Assembly (NCBI GenBank): GCA_003151535.1
Contig: PLXT01000121.1
Coordinates: forward strand, 13,238 to 24,854
DNA from: Methanobacterium sp.
GTDB lineage: Archaea; Methanobacteriota; Methanobacteria; Methanobacteriales; Methanobacteriaceae
Direction: 5' to 3'
DNA length: 11,617 nt
Positions 1-7,373 of this stretch are shown here, piece by piece. The notes beneath the pieces were generated by a model. It ran no database searches. It worked only from the letters and a program-made list of their open reading frames with translations, and was not told the DNA's origin. Positions within the stretch are counted from its first letter, which is position 1, and each line of letters opens with the position of its first letter. A program made the position numbers and the translations under genes.

Positions 1-542
1 AATGTCACGTTAGATACTGGAGTTGCAGGCACAACTACTACTGCATTTACTGTTTGGCCTGTGCTGGTTGCAGTGTTAGTTACGGTTGTTCCGGCTACAG
101 AAGCTGTAGGGGTTACAAATAGTTGTAATATTGCACTGGCACCATTAATTAGTGTTCCAACATTCCATATTCCCGTACTACTGTTGTAGGTTCCTTGACT
201 TGCTGTGTAACTGTTAAAGGTTAAACCAGCAGGTATTTTATCGGTTACCTGTACGCCAGTAGCAGTATTTGGACCGTTATTAGTTGCGGTTACCACGTAG
301 TGGAATTGTTGACCTACGTTTGGTGCGAGATTGCTTGTGGTTTTGGTTAATGTCACGTTAGATACTGGAGTTGTGGGTACAACTACAGTTGCACTTGCAT
401 TTTGGCCTGTGCTGGTTGCAGTGTTAGTTACGGTTGTTCCGGCTACAGAAGCTGTAGGGGTTACAAATAGTTGTAATATTGCACTGGCACCATTAATTAG
501 TGTTCCAACGTTCCATATTCCTGTATTACTGTTGTAGGTTCC
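1..542 (-). pseudogene. Continuation of the adhesin beyond the in-frame stop (DUF11 repeats, runs off window)
   Basis: The reading frame of the adhesin at 543-2717 remains open from 542 to base 1 and encodes the rest of the second DUF11-type unit (GTYNSNTGIWNVGTL..., VTKTT, PNVGQQ, ATNNGPNTATGVQVTDK) and much of a third. The neighbouring unit has CAA (Gln) at 195-197 in SYTASQGTYN, exactly where the second unit has TAA at 543-545. This points to one C-to-T change that truncated a longer gene. No start codon with a ribosome binding site lies near 542, so this part is probably not translated separately. It continues past the window edge, so the true C-terminus is unseen. Confidence 0.75.
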
Positions 543-1046
543 TTAACTTGCTGTGTAACTGTTAAAGGTTAAACCAGAAGGTATTTTATCAGTTACCTGG
601 ACACCAGTAGCAGTATTTGGACCGTTATTAGTTGCAGTTACCACGTAGTTGAACTGTTGACCTACATTAGGCACAAAATTACTTGCAGTTTTGGTTAATA
701 CCACAGCTACAGGAGCTGAAGGTATTGATACAGTTGCATTACCAGTTTCGTTAGTGTTTATTAGTGTTGCATTTTTAGTTATAAGAGTACCTGCAACACT
801 ATTTGTAGGAGTTACAAACAGTTGTAGAACTGCACTTGCACCGCTAGCAAGGGTTCCAACGTTCCATATTTCAGTAGTATGGTCGTAAGTGCCCTGACTT
901 GCTGTAGAACTGTTAAATGTTAAGCCATCAGGTATTCCATCTGTCACTTGTACATCAGTTGCGTTGTCTGGACCATTATTAGTCACTATTATGGTATAAT
1001 GGTACTGCTGACCTACATTAGGTGAGCTGTTACTGGCTGTAACGGT
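3..1046 (-). repeat. Tandem 348-bp DUF11-coding repeats, three units
   Basis: Equivalent points recur every 348 bp (116 codons): TGTCACGTTAGATACTGGAG at 3 and 351, and the related TTGGTTAA segment just ahead of 351 and 699. Units 3-350 and 351-698 are nearly identical; positions 54-160 and 402-508 match base for base. The third unit, 699-1046, has diverged but keeps the same length and encoded pattern. The exact match of the first two suggests recent duplication or gene conversion. Confidence 0.85.
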
Positions 1047-2717
1047 TATACCCATGGTATAATTCAAAAAGTTTGATGTATCCACGGTTCCAACAACATC
1101 TCCCGGTGCTGGGCCGGTAACGAATCCCCACCAATTACGCATAGCATCTACTGTTCCAGTATTGTTAATGAAACTAACGGTTATTACATTGTTGTTAGCT
1201 GTTAATACTTGATTGTTGACTATGTCTCTACCTGTTGTTGCGTGGTTGCCCACAAGTGCGTTATCGGTTGTTGTTGCTGCAGCGTCATTGTTTAAGGTAG
1301 TACGTGTAAGTGTGTTCTGAGTTACAGTTGATACTGCATCATTATAGATAGCTCCACCATTCAATGCAGAGTTGCCTGCCATTGTGTTAAACCTAGCTGT
1401 TAGTGTTGCGTCATTATTTATGGTATAGTCCGTGAATGTGGTGTCAGTTACTGATGTTCTTGCGCCGTTATAGATAGCTCCACCATTAATATTTGCAGTG
1501 TTACCTATAATTGCACTGTCCGTTACTGTCACTGTTCCACTGTTAAGTGCTGTTGTACCTGTTGTGGCAGTACCTGTAAGTGTGCTGAAGCCAGCCGTGT
1601 TAAAGGTTGCAAGGTTACTAATGGCTCCACCATTATTTGCCGAGTTACCTGTAAATGTGCTGCCTGATATTGTTGTTGTTCCACCGTTACGTGTTATAAC
1701 GGTACGTGTAAGTGTGCTAATGTTGACGTTAAATGTTGCATCATTTGCTATGGCTCCACCATTCTGTGTTGCAGTGTTATTTGCAAATACACTATTGACT
1801 ACATTTAATGTTCCACCATTCTGTGTTATAGTGAAGTCAGTGAGTGCAGTACTGTTGGTTATATTAATAGTTCCAGCATTGTAGATGGCTCCACCATTAA
1901 TTGCTTTGTTGCCTGTAAATGTACTGTTATTTACGGTTAATGTTCCACCATTCTTTGTTACGGTTTCGCTCGTATGTGTGACTGCATTATAGGTTAAACT
2001 TCCATCATTATATATCGCTCCACCATTCTGTGTTGCGGTGTTATTCTGGAATGTGCAGTTGTTTACGGTTAATGTTCCATTATTGTAGATTGCTCCACCT
2101 GAAGTTCCTTTACCATTTTTGAGTATTATATTTTGAAGGGTGACTGTTACGCCGTTGTTGATTATAAATATTGTTCCGAGATTCTGTCCGTCAATGGTGG
2201 CATGGCCGTTGCTAAATACATTGAAATTCAGATCTTTATTAATTACAAGATCATGTTCCTGGAAGGTTAATCCATTTTCGAGCATTATAGTGTCCCCTGC
2301 ATTAGCAACTGTAATTGCAGATGCGATTGAACTGTAGACGAATCCTACAGGATTTCCTCCACGAGCAACAGGAGCTCCATTTCTATAGATCTGAGGGTCG
2401 GGTCGTTTTTGATTCTTTTTAGTGTTCAAAGAATTTGAAGTATTATTGGTTTTGGAATTGTTAGTTTTGATTTCAGCTTTGGATTGGACAGTTGCTGGGG
2501 AATCCATATTTTTTATGGATGTTGATATGTTTGAATTGTGTGATGGTGTTATTGTATTATTTGATGTCACATTAGCAGCTGAAACATCGTTCACTGTGAA
2601 TGATAACACTAACGCCAACGTTAAAAGCAGTAATGGAACTATAACTTTAATTTTATTATCTTTAATTGGATTGAAATTGTCTTTTTTTGTAATTGTTTGT
2701 TTTCTAATCTTTTTCAC
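543..2717 (-). CDS. Secreted adhesin-like protein, beta-helix plus DUF11 repeats, prematurely terminated
   Basis: The 724-codon frame encodes a probable cell-surface protein. A basic N-terminus (KKIRKQ) and hydrophobic stretch VIVPLLLLTLALVLSF at about residues 25-40, ending in VSA-A near 48, form a signal peptide. A Ser/Thr/Asn-rich linker reaches about 105. A right-handed beta-helix follows to about 530, built on repeats of the type GGAIYNNGTLTV and GNxAxNGGAI, as in polymorphic-membrane-protein-like archaeal adhesins, and closing with NWWG at 528-531. From about 555 come DUF11-type repeats (PNVGQQ, TNNGPxxATxVQVTD, GTYxxxxxIWNVG). Translation stops at TAA 543-545, inside the second DUF11 unit, so any C-terminal anchor is lost. 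The only standard start giving the signal peptide is GTG 2715-2717, but this GTG is part of the Shine-Dalgarno sequence; the expected start by comparison with the adhesin at 9858 is the in-frame ATT at 2706-2708. Function as adhesin is family inference. Confidence 0.85.
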   Translation of the reverse strand: MKKIRKQTITKKDNFNPIKDNKIKVIVPLLLLTLALVLSFTVNDVSAANVTSNNTITPSHNSNISTSIKNMDSPATVQSKAEIKTNNSKTNNTSNSLNTKKNQKRPDPQIYRNGAPVARGGNPVGFVYSSIASAITVANAGDTIMLENGLTFQEHDLVINKDLNFNVFSNGHATIDGQNLGTIFIINNGVTVTLQNIILKNGKGTSGGAIYNNGTLTVNNCTFQNNTATQNGGAIYNDGSLTYNAVTHTSETVTKNGGTLTVNNSTFTGNKAINGGAIYNAGTINITNSTALTDFTITQNGGTLNVVNSVFANNTATQNGGAIANDATFNVNISTLTRTVITRNGGTTTISGSTFTGNSANNGGAISNLATFNTAGFSTLTGTATTGTTALNSGTVTVTDSAIIGNTANINGGAIYNGARTSVTDTTFTDYTINNDATLTARFNTMAGNSALNGGAIYNDAVSTVTQNTLTRTTLNNDAAATTTDNALVGNHATTGRDIVNNQVLTANNNVITVSFINNTGTVDAMRNWWGFVTGPAPGDVVGTVDTSNFLNYTMGITVTASNSSPNVGQQYHYTIIVTNNGPDNATDVQVTDGIPDGLTFNSSTASQGTYDHTTEIWNVGTLASGASAVLQLFVTPTNSVAGTLITKNATLINTNETGNATVSIPSAPVAVVLTKTASNFVPNVGQQFNYVVTATNNGPNTATGVQVTDKIPSGLTFNSYTAS

Positions 2718-2722
2718 CTCCT
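2715..2722 (-). promoter_or_regulatory. Shine-Dalgarno of the adhesin, overlapping the assigned GTG start
   Basis: Read on the minus strand, GCATAAAGGAGGTGAAAA is shared exactly with the leader of the second adhesin, where AGGAGGTGA lies 4 nt before ATG 9858. Here the matching position, 5 nt after AGGAGGTGA, holds ATT (2706-2708) instead of ATG. The GTG used as nominal start is the last three bases of the ribosome binding site itself, so it has no site of its own. Either ATT is a rare start codon or the original ATG has been lost. Confidence 0.6.
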
Positions 2723-2730
2723 TTATGCTT

Positions 2731-2747
2731 GTTCTAGAGTATAGAAC
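2731..2747. promoter_or_regulatory. 17-bp inverted repeat in the adhesin leader, possible operator
   Basis: GTTCTA (2731-2736) and TAGAAC (2742-2747) are perfect inverted arms around a 5-bp spacer. The dyad lies just upstream of the ribosome binding site of the minus-strand adhesin, where a repressor could block RNA polymerase. It is short for a terminator and has no adjoining T-run. Chance occurrence in AT-rich DNA cannot be excluded. Confidence 0.3.
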
Positions 2748-3453
2748 ATATCATAAATTCACAATTGAGGAAATAAATTTTTGAAAACAAAGTTATACTC
2801 CAAAAAATATCTGCAAGGGGGAGGTTAGAATACCAAAAAAATGCGGAAGCAATTCTTTTTAGCTGTTTTTATGTAGCAAACATTGAATTCGGAATATAAC
2901 ATATTCCATAATCTATTATTTAATATTATTTTAGTGGTTATATAGTTATGCTGAAAGAGTTGCATATGGCTAATTTAGGATGAAAGAGTAATGTGAATTA
3001 ATCCATTATTGTTATTTTATAATTTTTTTAGGCATCCATATAATCCTCTAAATACTTAAATATGGTTAATTTTTATTAAAACAATATATTTAACTCCATT
3101 TGAAAACTATTCTTACAAAAAGACATTAAAATCGTTGCGAATAAAAATTACAGTTCAAAAGTACTATTGTGAAAAATCTATAAAAAAATCAATAATAAAT
3201 ATTCCATTAAACATACTATTTCAAATATTTAAATCATTATTAATCTATTATTCTTATTCAGAACTATAAAATAAATCACAACATAATTAACAATTAGGTT
3301 AGTGAATTGAATAATTCCCAATCTAATAATATTAATGTTGAGGGTCTATATACAATTTATCATTTTTTATAATTGAATTTTTTTTAAATGAAGTATCGTG
3401 GGAATTTAGTCTTTTTAAAGACTAAAAATAAGTATTTGAAAGATACCCGTTTA
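2748..3453. other. AT-rich intergenic stretch without recognised gene
   Basis: No frame with credible start, ribosome binding site and protein-like composition was found here on either strand. Notable details are a perfect dyad GGAATAT-AAC-ATATTCC at 2891-2907 and a strong dyad with 10-bp arms, TTTAGTCTTT (3405-3414) and AAAGACTAAA (3417-3426), separated by only 2 bp. The stretch presumably holds the promoter of the leftward adhesin at its left end and further eroded sequence from the epimerase relic at its right end. Confidence 0.5.
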
Positions 3454-3739
3454 TCATCTTATCTCCCAAGGGTTTGAAATGAAAAACGGTGCAAATGATT
3501 GTGCAGCAGATGAAACACCTAATCTGATCTAGATATATAAATCATTTACAAGTCTTGTCTGTTAAATCACCTTCTATTATGTTAAGGCGATTTTTTATAC
3601 TATGATCTGTTTTTGGAATATAAATCCTAAGTTTCCTTTTTGTAATTAATCCCTGAACGTTTGATCCATTATTAGGTAATTCTTCTTCCAGATAAGATAT
3701 AAACAAAGTTGATTGGCACTGGTTATTAACACATATTTT
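3454..3739 (-). pseudogene. Relic of an NAD-dependent sugar epimerase/dehydratase (extended SDR, GDP-mannose 4,6-dehydratase-like)
   Basis: Two minus-strand fragments in different frames read in the right order as the N-terminal part of an extended short-chain dehydrogenase. The first (3739 down to 3542) contains FISYLEEELPNNGSNVQGLI followed by RKLRIYIPKTDHSIKNRLN and IIEGDLTDK, matching the family pattern GFIGSYLVEELLxxGxxVxGL...DH...LNxIEGDLTD. The second (3513 down to 3454) reads SSAAQSFAPFFISNPWEIR, matching HLAAQSFVPxSxxNPWEI. Their spacing fits the family after a small deletion. The Rossmann glycines are eroded, there is no start codon, and both fragments end in stops. Intact members act on nucleotide sugars for surface glycans. 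Assignment rests on remembered motifs; the closest subfamily is uncertain. Confidence 0.55.
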
Positions 3740-3963
3740 TTATTTTTCAAATTCATTATAAACTCACCATTTCAATAATATCCCATTTACTTTATAATTC
3801 TGTAAATCAAATACTTATTTTTAATAGTCTCAAAATTTTATTTTAGAAACTAAAATATCCTTAATAAAATTTATTGAGTTAATTATATATCCTTTAATAA
3901 TTGTAATAGATGATATAATACTCTTTAACTGCATATAAAATTACTTCAAGGTGTACACAAAAT
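3740..3963. promoter_or_regulatory. Upstream region of the TPR-protease gene with TATA-like element
   Basis: The region is very AT-rich and has no coding signal. ATATAAAA at 3933-3940 resembles an archaeal TATA box. Because it lies only about 24-30 nt before ATG 3964, a transcript starting the usual 25 nt downstream would be nearly leaderless, which would make the weak AAGGTG at 3948-3953 irrelevant. Other AT-rich boxes further upstream could serve instead. Confidence 0.3.
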
Positions 3964-5289
3964 ATGGTTCAAGATGATGCTCAAGAATTTTTAGAAATGG
4001 GATCAAAGTTTCAAGAACTCGGAAGTCTTGATGAAGCTTTAACTTATTATCAGAAGGCTTTGGATTATCTTAAAAATACTGATGATAAAAAAAACGAAGC
4101 TGATGCATTCCTAGAAATTGGGAATATATATGTTGAACGTAAAGAATATGGAAAAGGACAGGAATACTACGAAAAATCTTTGGAATCCTATAAATATGTA
4201 AATGATGAGACTGGTGAAGGATATGCTCTTACTGGAATAGGATGGGTCTTGGAACAACTTGGAAAATATATGGATGCACGTGGATATTATTTGGAAGCTG
4301 CTAATAAATTTGAAAATAAAAATGACATGGAAAGAATGGCTACGGTATTATCACTTATAGCAGAAACATATGAATCCCAAGGTGCATGGGAAGATGCTAT
4401 AATTGAATATAAACGTTCATCTTCAATTTTTAAAAAAATCAAAAACCATGAAAAAAAGGAACACATAGATAATCTTATCGATGAAATCCATGATAAACGT
4501 TCCAAAACAAAAACAACCCGTAATGAACAAATACTTGCTGTTGTCTATTTAATTGGATTGATCATCGCAGAAGTCAGTGTAACATATATAAACAAAGAAG
4601 CAGGACTTGTAATTGAAATAGTTATATTATTTTCTTTACTTCTTCATTCATCAATGGATGTAACCTACAACTATTCTGTCATGCTTAGATCTATGATGAT
4701 CCTACCTATGATCAGGATATTAGGTTTAACAATACCATTAATGCAAATACCAACATTGTATTGGTTCCCCATAATAGCAGTACCCCTGTTTGCAGCTGTA
4801 TATACCATAATGAAAAGTCAGGGACTTACAAGAAAACATGTAGGATTGATATGGGGAAATAAAAAGATCCAATTTCTAGTAGCCTTAACTGGAATATTAC
4901 TTGGTACAATAGAATATACAATTCTACAGCCTAAACCATTAATTGCAGTTTTTGACCCTTTAACTTTGATAACAGGTTCTATCATACTGATCATATCAAC
5001 AGGATTTGCAGAGGAACTCCTATTCAGGGGTATACTACAAAAAAATGCTGAAAATGTTTTTGGAATGGCTATAGGACTTTTATATACTGCACTATTATTC
5101 ACAGCACTTCACATAGGATGGAACTCTTTCCAGGACTTAATATTTGTATTCTCAGTAGCAATATTTTATGGTATAGTCTTCCAAAAAACAAGAAGCATAG
5201 TAGGAGTGACACTATCACACGGAATATCCAACACTTTCCTATTTCTAATCATACCATTCTATGCACCTGTAATCTTCCATCTAATCTAA
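3964..5289 (+). CDS. TPR-repeat and CPBP-family intramembrane protease fusion
   Basis: The 441-residue protein joins a soluble helical-repeat domain to a membrane protease. Residues 6-160 hold four TPR-like repeats with the typical G-x-Y/F and A-x-x-Y-Y spacing (LGSLDEALTYYQKAL, KEYGKGQEYYEKSL, LGKYMDARGYYLEA, QGAWEDAIIEYKRS). A basic segment (DKRSKTKTTR) precedes about eight hydrophobic helices from about residue 188 to the end. The CPBP (CAAX protease and bacteriocin-processing) signature is complete: E350-E351-xxx-R355, F379-xxx-H383 and H419-xxx-N423, the residues thought to form the glutamate protease centre within the membrane. The TPR part probably faces the cytoplasm and recruits a substrate or partner; the substrate is unknown. 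ATG 3964 is chosen because it begins just before the first TPR and follows a TATA-like box and AAGGTG. The gene appears monocistronic. Confidence 0.85.
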   Translation: MVQDDAQEFLEMGSKFQELGSLDEALTYYQKALDYLKNTDDKKNEADAFLEIGNIYVERKEYGKGQEYYEKSLESYKYVNDETGEGYALTGIGWVLEQLGKYMDARGYYLEAANKFENKNDMERMATVLSLIAETYESQGAWEDAIIEYKRSSSIFKKIKNHEKKEHIDNLIDEIHDKRSKTKTTRNEQILAVVYLIGLIIAEVSVTYINKEAGLVIEIVILFSLLLHSSMDVTYNYSVMLRSMMILPMIRILGLTIPLMQIPTLYWFPIIAVPLFAAVYTIMKSQGLTRKHVGLIWGNKKIQFLVALTGILLGTIEYTILQPKPLIAVFDPLTLITGSIILIISTGFAEELLFRGILQKNAENVFGMAIGLLYTALLFTALHIGWNSFQDLIFVFSVAIFYGIVFQKTRSIVGVTLSHGISNTFLFLIIPFYAPVIFHLI

Positions 5290-5294
5290 AAATA

Positions 5295-5346
5295 AAATAT
5301 TAACCTAATATTTGGGGTTGTCCTATTCTATAAATATCTTTTTTTT
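5295..5346 (+). terminator. Hairpin and T-run terminator after the TPR-protease gene
   Basis: AAATATTA (5295-5302) and TAATATTT (5306-5313) form an 8-bp stem with a 3-4 nt loop, starting 6 nt after the stop codon. A run of eight T at 5339-5346 follows. Archaeal termination depends mainly on T-runs, so the second part is the stronger signal. Confidence 0.5.
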
Positions 5347-5402
5347 ACAGTAAAATATAGGTTATATTTAGATTTCTATCCTAATAGTGGGGAGTAATTC
5401 GT

Positions 5403-5856
5403 TTATAATCCTTCTTTGTATTCTAATCCTTTAAATGTGATCTTAAATTCCGTTCCAGGGAATTTTTTGATAGTTATTTGACCATCTATTTGTTCTGTTA
5501 AATTGTTAACTAGTAGAAGACCAATAGATTCTAAATTGTTAAAGTCAAGTTCTACAGGTAATCCTATACCATTATCACTATAGTTAATTCATATTTATTT
5601 TCTACTGATTTGAGTGAAATATAAATTTCTCCGGTCATTTCATCAGTAAAAGCATATTTTAAACTGTTAGATACAAGTTCACTTATTATAAGACCGCAGG
5701 AACTGCAGTTTCCATATTCAAATTTACATCTTCAATCATGTGTATTGGTTTAATTTTGGCATTTTCAACGTTGTAAGAATAAAATAAGTTTGATACTAAA
5801 CTTTGAATATAATCAACAAAATTAATATGTGTTAAATCTTCGGGACAGCTATTTCA
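5403..5856 (-). pseudogene. C-terminal relic of a HisKA_2-type sensor histidine kinase, two frameshifts
   Basis: Minus-strand translation in three successive frames gives the end of a kinase. Frame one (5853 to 5698) reads EDLTHINFVDYIQSLVSNLF, YSYNVENAK, IEDVNLNMETAVP. Frame two (5695 to about 5579) reads GLIISELVSNSLKYAFTDE and EIYISLKSVENKYEL, including the N box (SELVSN). Frame three (5579 to 5406) reads SDNGIGLPVELDFNNLESIG, LLLVNNLTEQIDGQI and GTEFKITFKGLEYKEGL. One base is missing at about 5696 (cct-gc-ggt, probably once CCT TGC GGT for PCG) and one at about 5579. An in-frame TGA at 5854-5856 ends the recognisable part; the sensor domains and phosphoacceptor histidine are gone. The final residues closely resemble those of the intact kinase at 7363-8904 (GTKFKITFKELKYKERI), so it is a dead paralogue of a common methanogen kinase family. 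Confidence 0.85.
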
Positions 5857-6227
5857 ACATTATATCTTTATGAAAATCAAAAATCGCAATGGAGGAAACG
5901 TTTACTCTTTATCACTCGCTTGCTCGCTTTTATTAAGAAATTAATTTTAAAATTATTTTAATTTACAGTGCAGTAATGAGGGGCTATTTTCGCGGTAAAT
6001 TGATCGTGTAAATAATGGCTATTGAAAATTTTCTATTATTAGTCCCTCCAATTATTCAAAAAATCCTAATAATGATATTATCTTTATATGATCATGACCT
6101 AATCAAATATATATCATGGACTTAATTATTTCAATGGGATTTTATATTTTATTTGGAATAATTTTTGTTATTAAGTTCAAAAATTTATATTTAATTTTAT
6201 ATTTGATTCATTTGGGGGTGGATGTGA
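5857..6227. other. Intergenic region upstream of the ErcA-like gene
   Basis: No gene is recognised. A short, more GC-rich patch at about 5878-5935 (GCAATGGAGGAAACGTTTAC, then the tandem-like ACTCGCTTGCTCGCTT) begins where homology of the kinase relic stops, and may be foreign or a dispersed intergenic repeat. Near the right end, TTTATATTT at 6184-6192 and TTTTATATTT at 6196-6205 are TATA-box candidates for the downstream two-gene unit, and GGGGGTG at 6214-6220 is its ribosome binding site. Confidence 0.4.
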
Positions 6228-7373
6228 TTGGACAATGAATTTGAACTTAGAAAGTTTGTTGCACCCGAATTTGTGTTTGGTTCCGGTGCTAGATTTTTGT
6301 TGGGAAGGTATCTCAAGAATTTCGAAGCAAAAAAAGTTTTTTTAGTAACAGATCCAGGGATAGTTTCTTCAGGGTGGCTTGATGAGATTATTGGAGCTTT
6401 GGAATCTGAGGATTATGAATATGAAATATATTCCAATATTAAATCAAATCCCAGAACAGAAGAGGTTATGGAAGGGGCCCGAGTTTACGAGAGTAAAAGA
6501 TGTGATGTGATAGTGGCTCTTGGTGGTGGCAGTCCAATGGACTGTGCAAAGGGTATAGGAATCGTAACTTCAAATAAAAAACATATAAATGAATTTGAAG
6601 GTGTAGATAAAGTTAGTATGCCATCACCTCCCCTAATATGTATACCAACCACTGCAGGTAGTTCTGCAGATGTATCCCAATTTGCGATAATATCAGACAG
6701 GGTGAGAAAAGTTAAAATGGCAATTATCAGTAAGAAACTTGTTCCAGATGTTGCATTAATTGATCCAGTTACTACTAGAACCTTAAATCGGTACATGACT
6801 GTTTGTACGGCATTTGATATATTAAGCCATGCCATGGAGGCTTATGTTTCTAATGCAAGTTCACCTATTACAGATATCCATTCTATTGAAGCAATAAACC
6901 TTTTCTCATCTAATATAATACCCTGCATCAACGATCTTGATAATATACAATTCCGGGGTAATTTAATGCTTGCAAGTCTTCATGCAGGTTTGGCATTTTC
7001 AAATGCTAGTCTTGGCCTGGTTCATGCAATGGCCCATAGTCTAGGTGGTCTTAAAGATCTGCCTCATGGAGAGTGTAATGCCATTCTTTTAGAACATGTT
7101 GTGGATTTCAACTTCTCCTCTGAACCAGGAAGATACCTTAAAATAGCTAAAACCCTTGGATTTAATGATTTAAATGATAAATACGGTCTTATAAATGGTA
7201 TAGTAAATCTTAAAATTGAAACTGGAGTGAATCGTACACTTAAAGAGATAGGTGTGGAAGAAAAAGATATTCCAGAGCTTGCACAAAGGGCAATGCAAGA
7301 TCCATGTATAGCAACCAATCCAGTAATACCTAAAAAGATTGATGTGGAGGAAATATTTAAAAATGCATTATGA
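6228..7373 (+). CDS. ercA: ErcA-like iron-containing alcohol dehydrogenase homologue (probable regulatory protein)
   Basis: The 381-residue protein has the usual length and architecture of group III iron-dependent alcohol dehydrogenases. The nucleotide-binding loop is GGGSPMDCAK at 99-108. The four metal ligands are present with family spacing: D197 and H201 (FDILSHAMEAY), H266 (HAMAHSLGG) and H280 (LPHGECNA). Within the family it carries the ErcA type of sequence: ELRKFVAPEFVFGSGAR at the start, PSPPLICIPTTAGSSADVSQ in place of the common TTAGTGSEVT, and the tail MQDPCIATNP. In Pseudomonas, ErcA lies beside a sensor kinase and takes part in control of ethanol oxidation, so a regulatory role is likely here, although catalysis is possible since the ligands are intact. 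The start is TTG 6228: a stop codon in frame lies immediately before it and GGGGGTG sits 7 nt upstream. Its end overlaps the kinase gene. Confidence 0.85.
   Translation: MDNEFELRKFVAPEFVFGSGARFLLGRYLKNFEAKKVFLVTDPGIVSSGWLDEIIGALESEDYEYEIYSNIKSNPRTEEVMEGARVYESKRCDVIVALGGGSPMDCAKGIGIVTSNKKHINEFEGVDKVSMPSPPLICIPTTAGSSADVSQFAIISDRVRKVKMAIISKKLVPDVALIDPVTTRTLNRYMTVCTAFDILSHAMEAYVSNASSPITDIHSIEAINLFSSNIIPCINDLDNIQFRGNLMLASLHAGLAFSNASLGLVHAMAHSLGGLKDLPHGECNAILLEHVVDFNFSSEPGRYLKIAKTLGFNDLNDKYGLINGIVNLKIETGVNRTLKEIGVEEKDIPELAQRAMQDPCIATNPVIPKKIDVEEIFKNAL

Noticed and set aside
543..545. Stop codon read through as pyrrolysine
   Set aside because: Pyrrolysine uses TAG; this codon is TAA, and the aligned unit has CAA for glutamine, so a point mutation is the simpler reading.
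3..1046. Regular repeats as a CRISPR array
   Set aside because: The period is 348 bp, the repeats are contiguous, and they encode in-frame DUF11-type protein units; there are no short repeats with unique spacers.
1498..1884. Plus-strand open frame of 128 codons opposite the adhesin
   Set aside because: It is antisense to the GGAIYN repeats, has hydrophobic low-complexity composition set by the repeat, and lacks a ribosome binding site. Other plus-strand frames at 331-537, 691-888 and 2422-2784 are the same kind of artefact.
3479..3532. Seventeen-codon plus-strand frame starting MKNGANDCAADE
   Set aside because: It is antisense to the AAQSF segment of the epimerase relic and has no good ribosome binding site.
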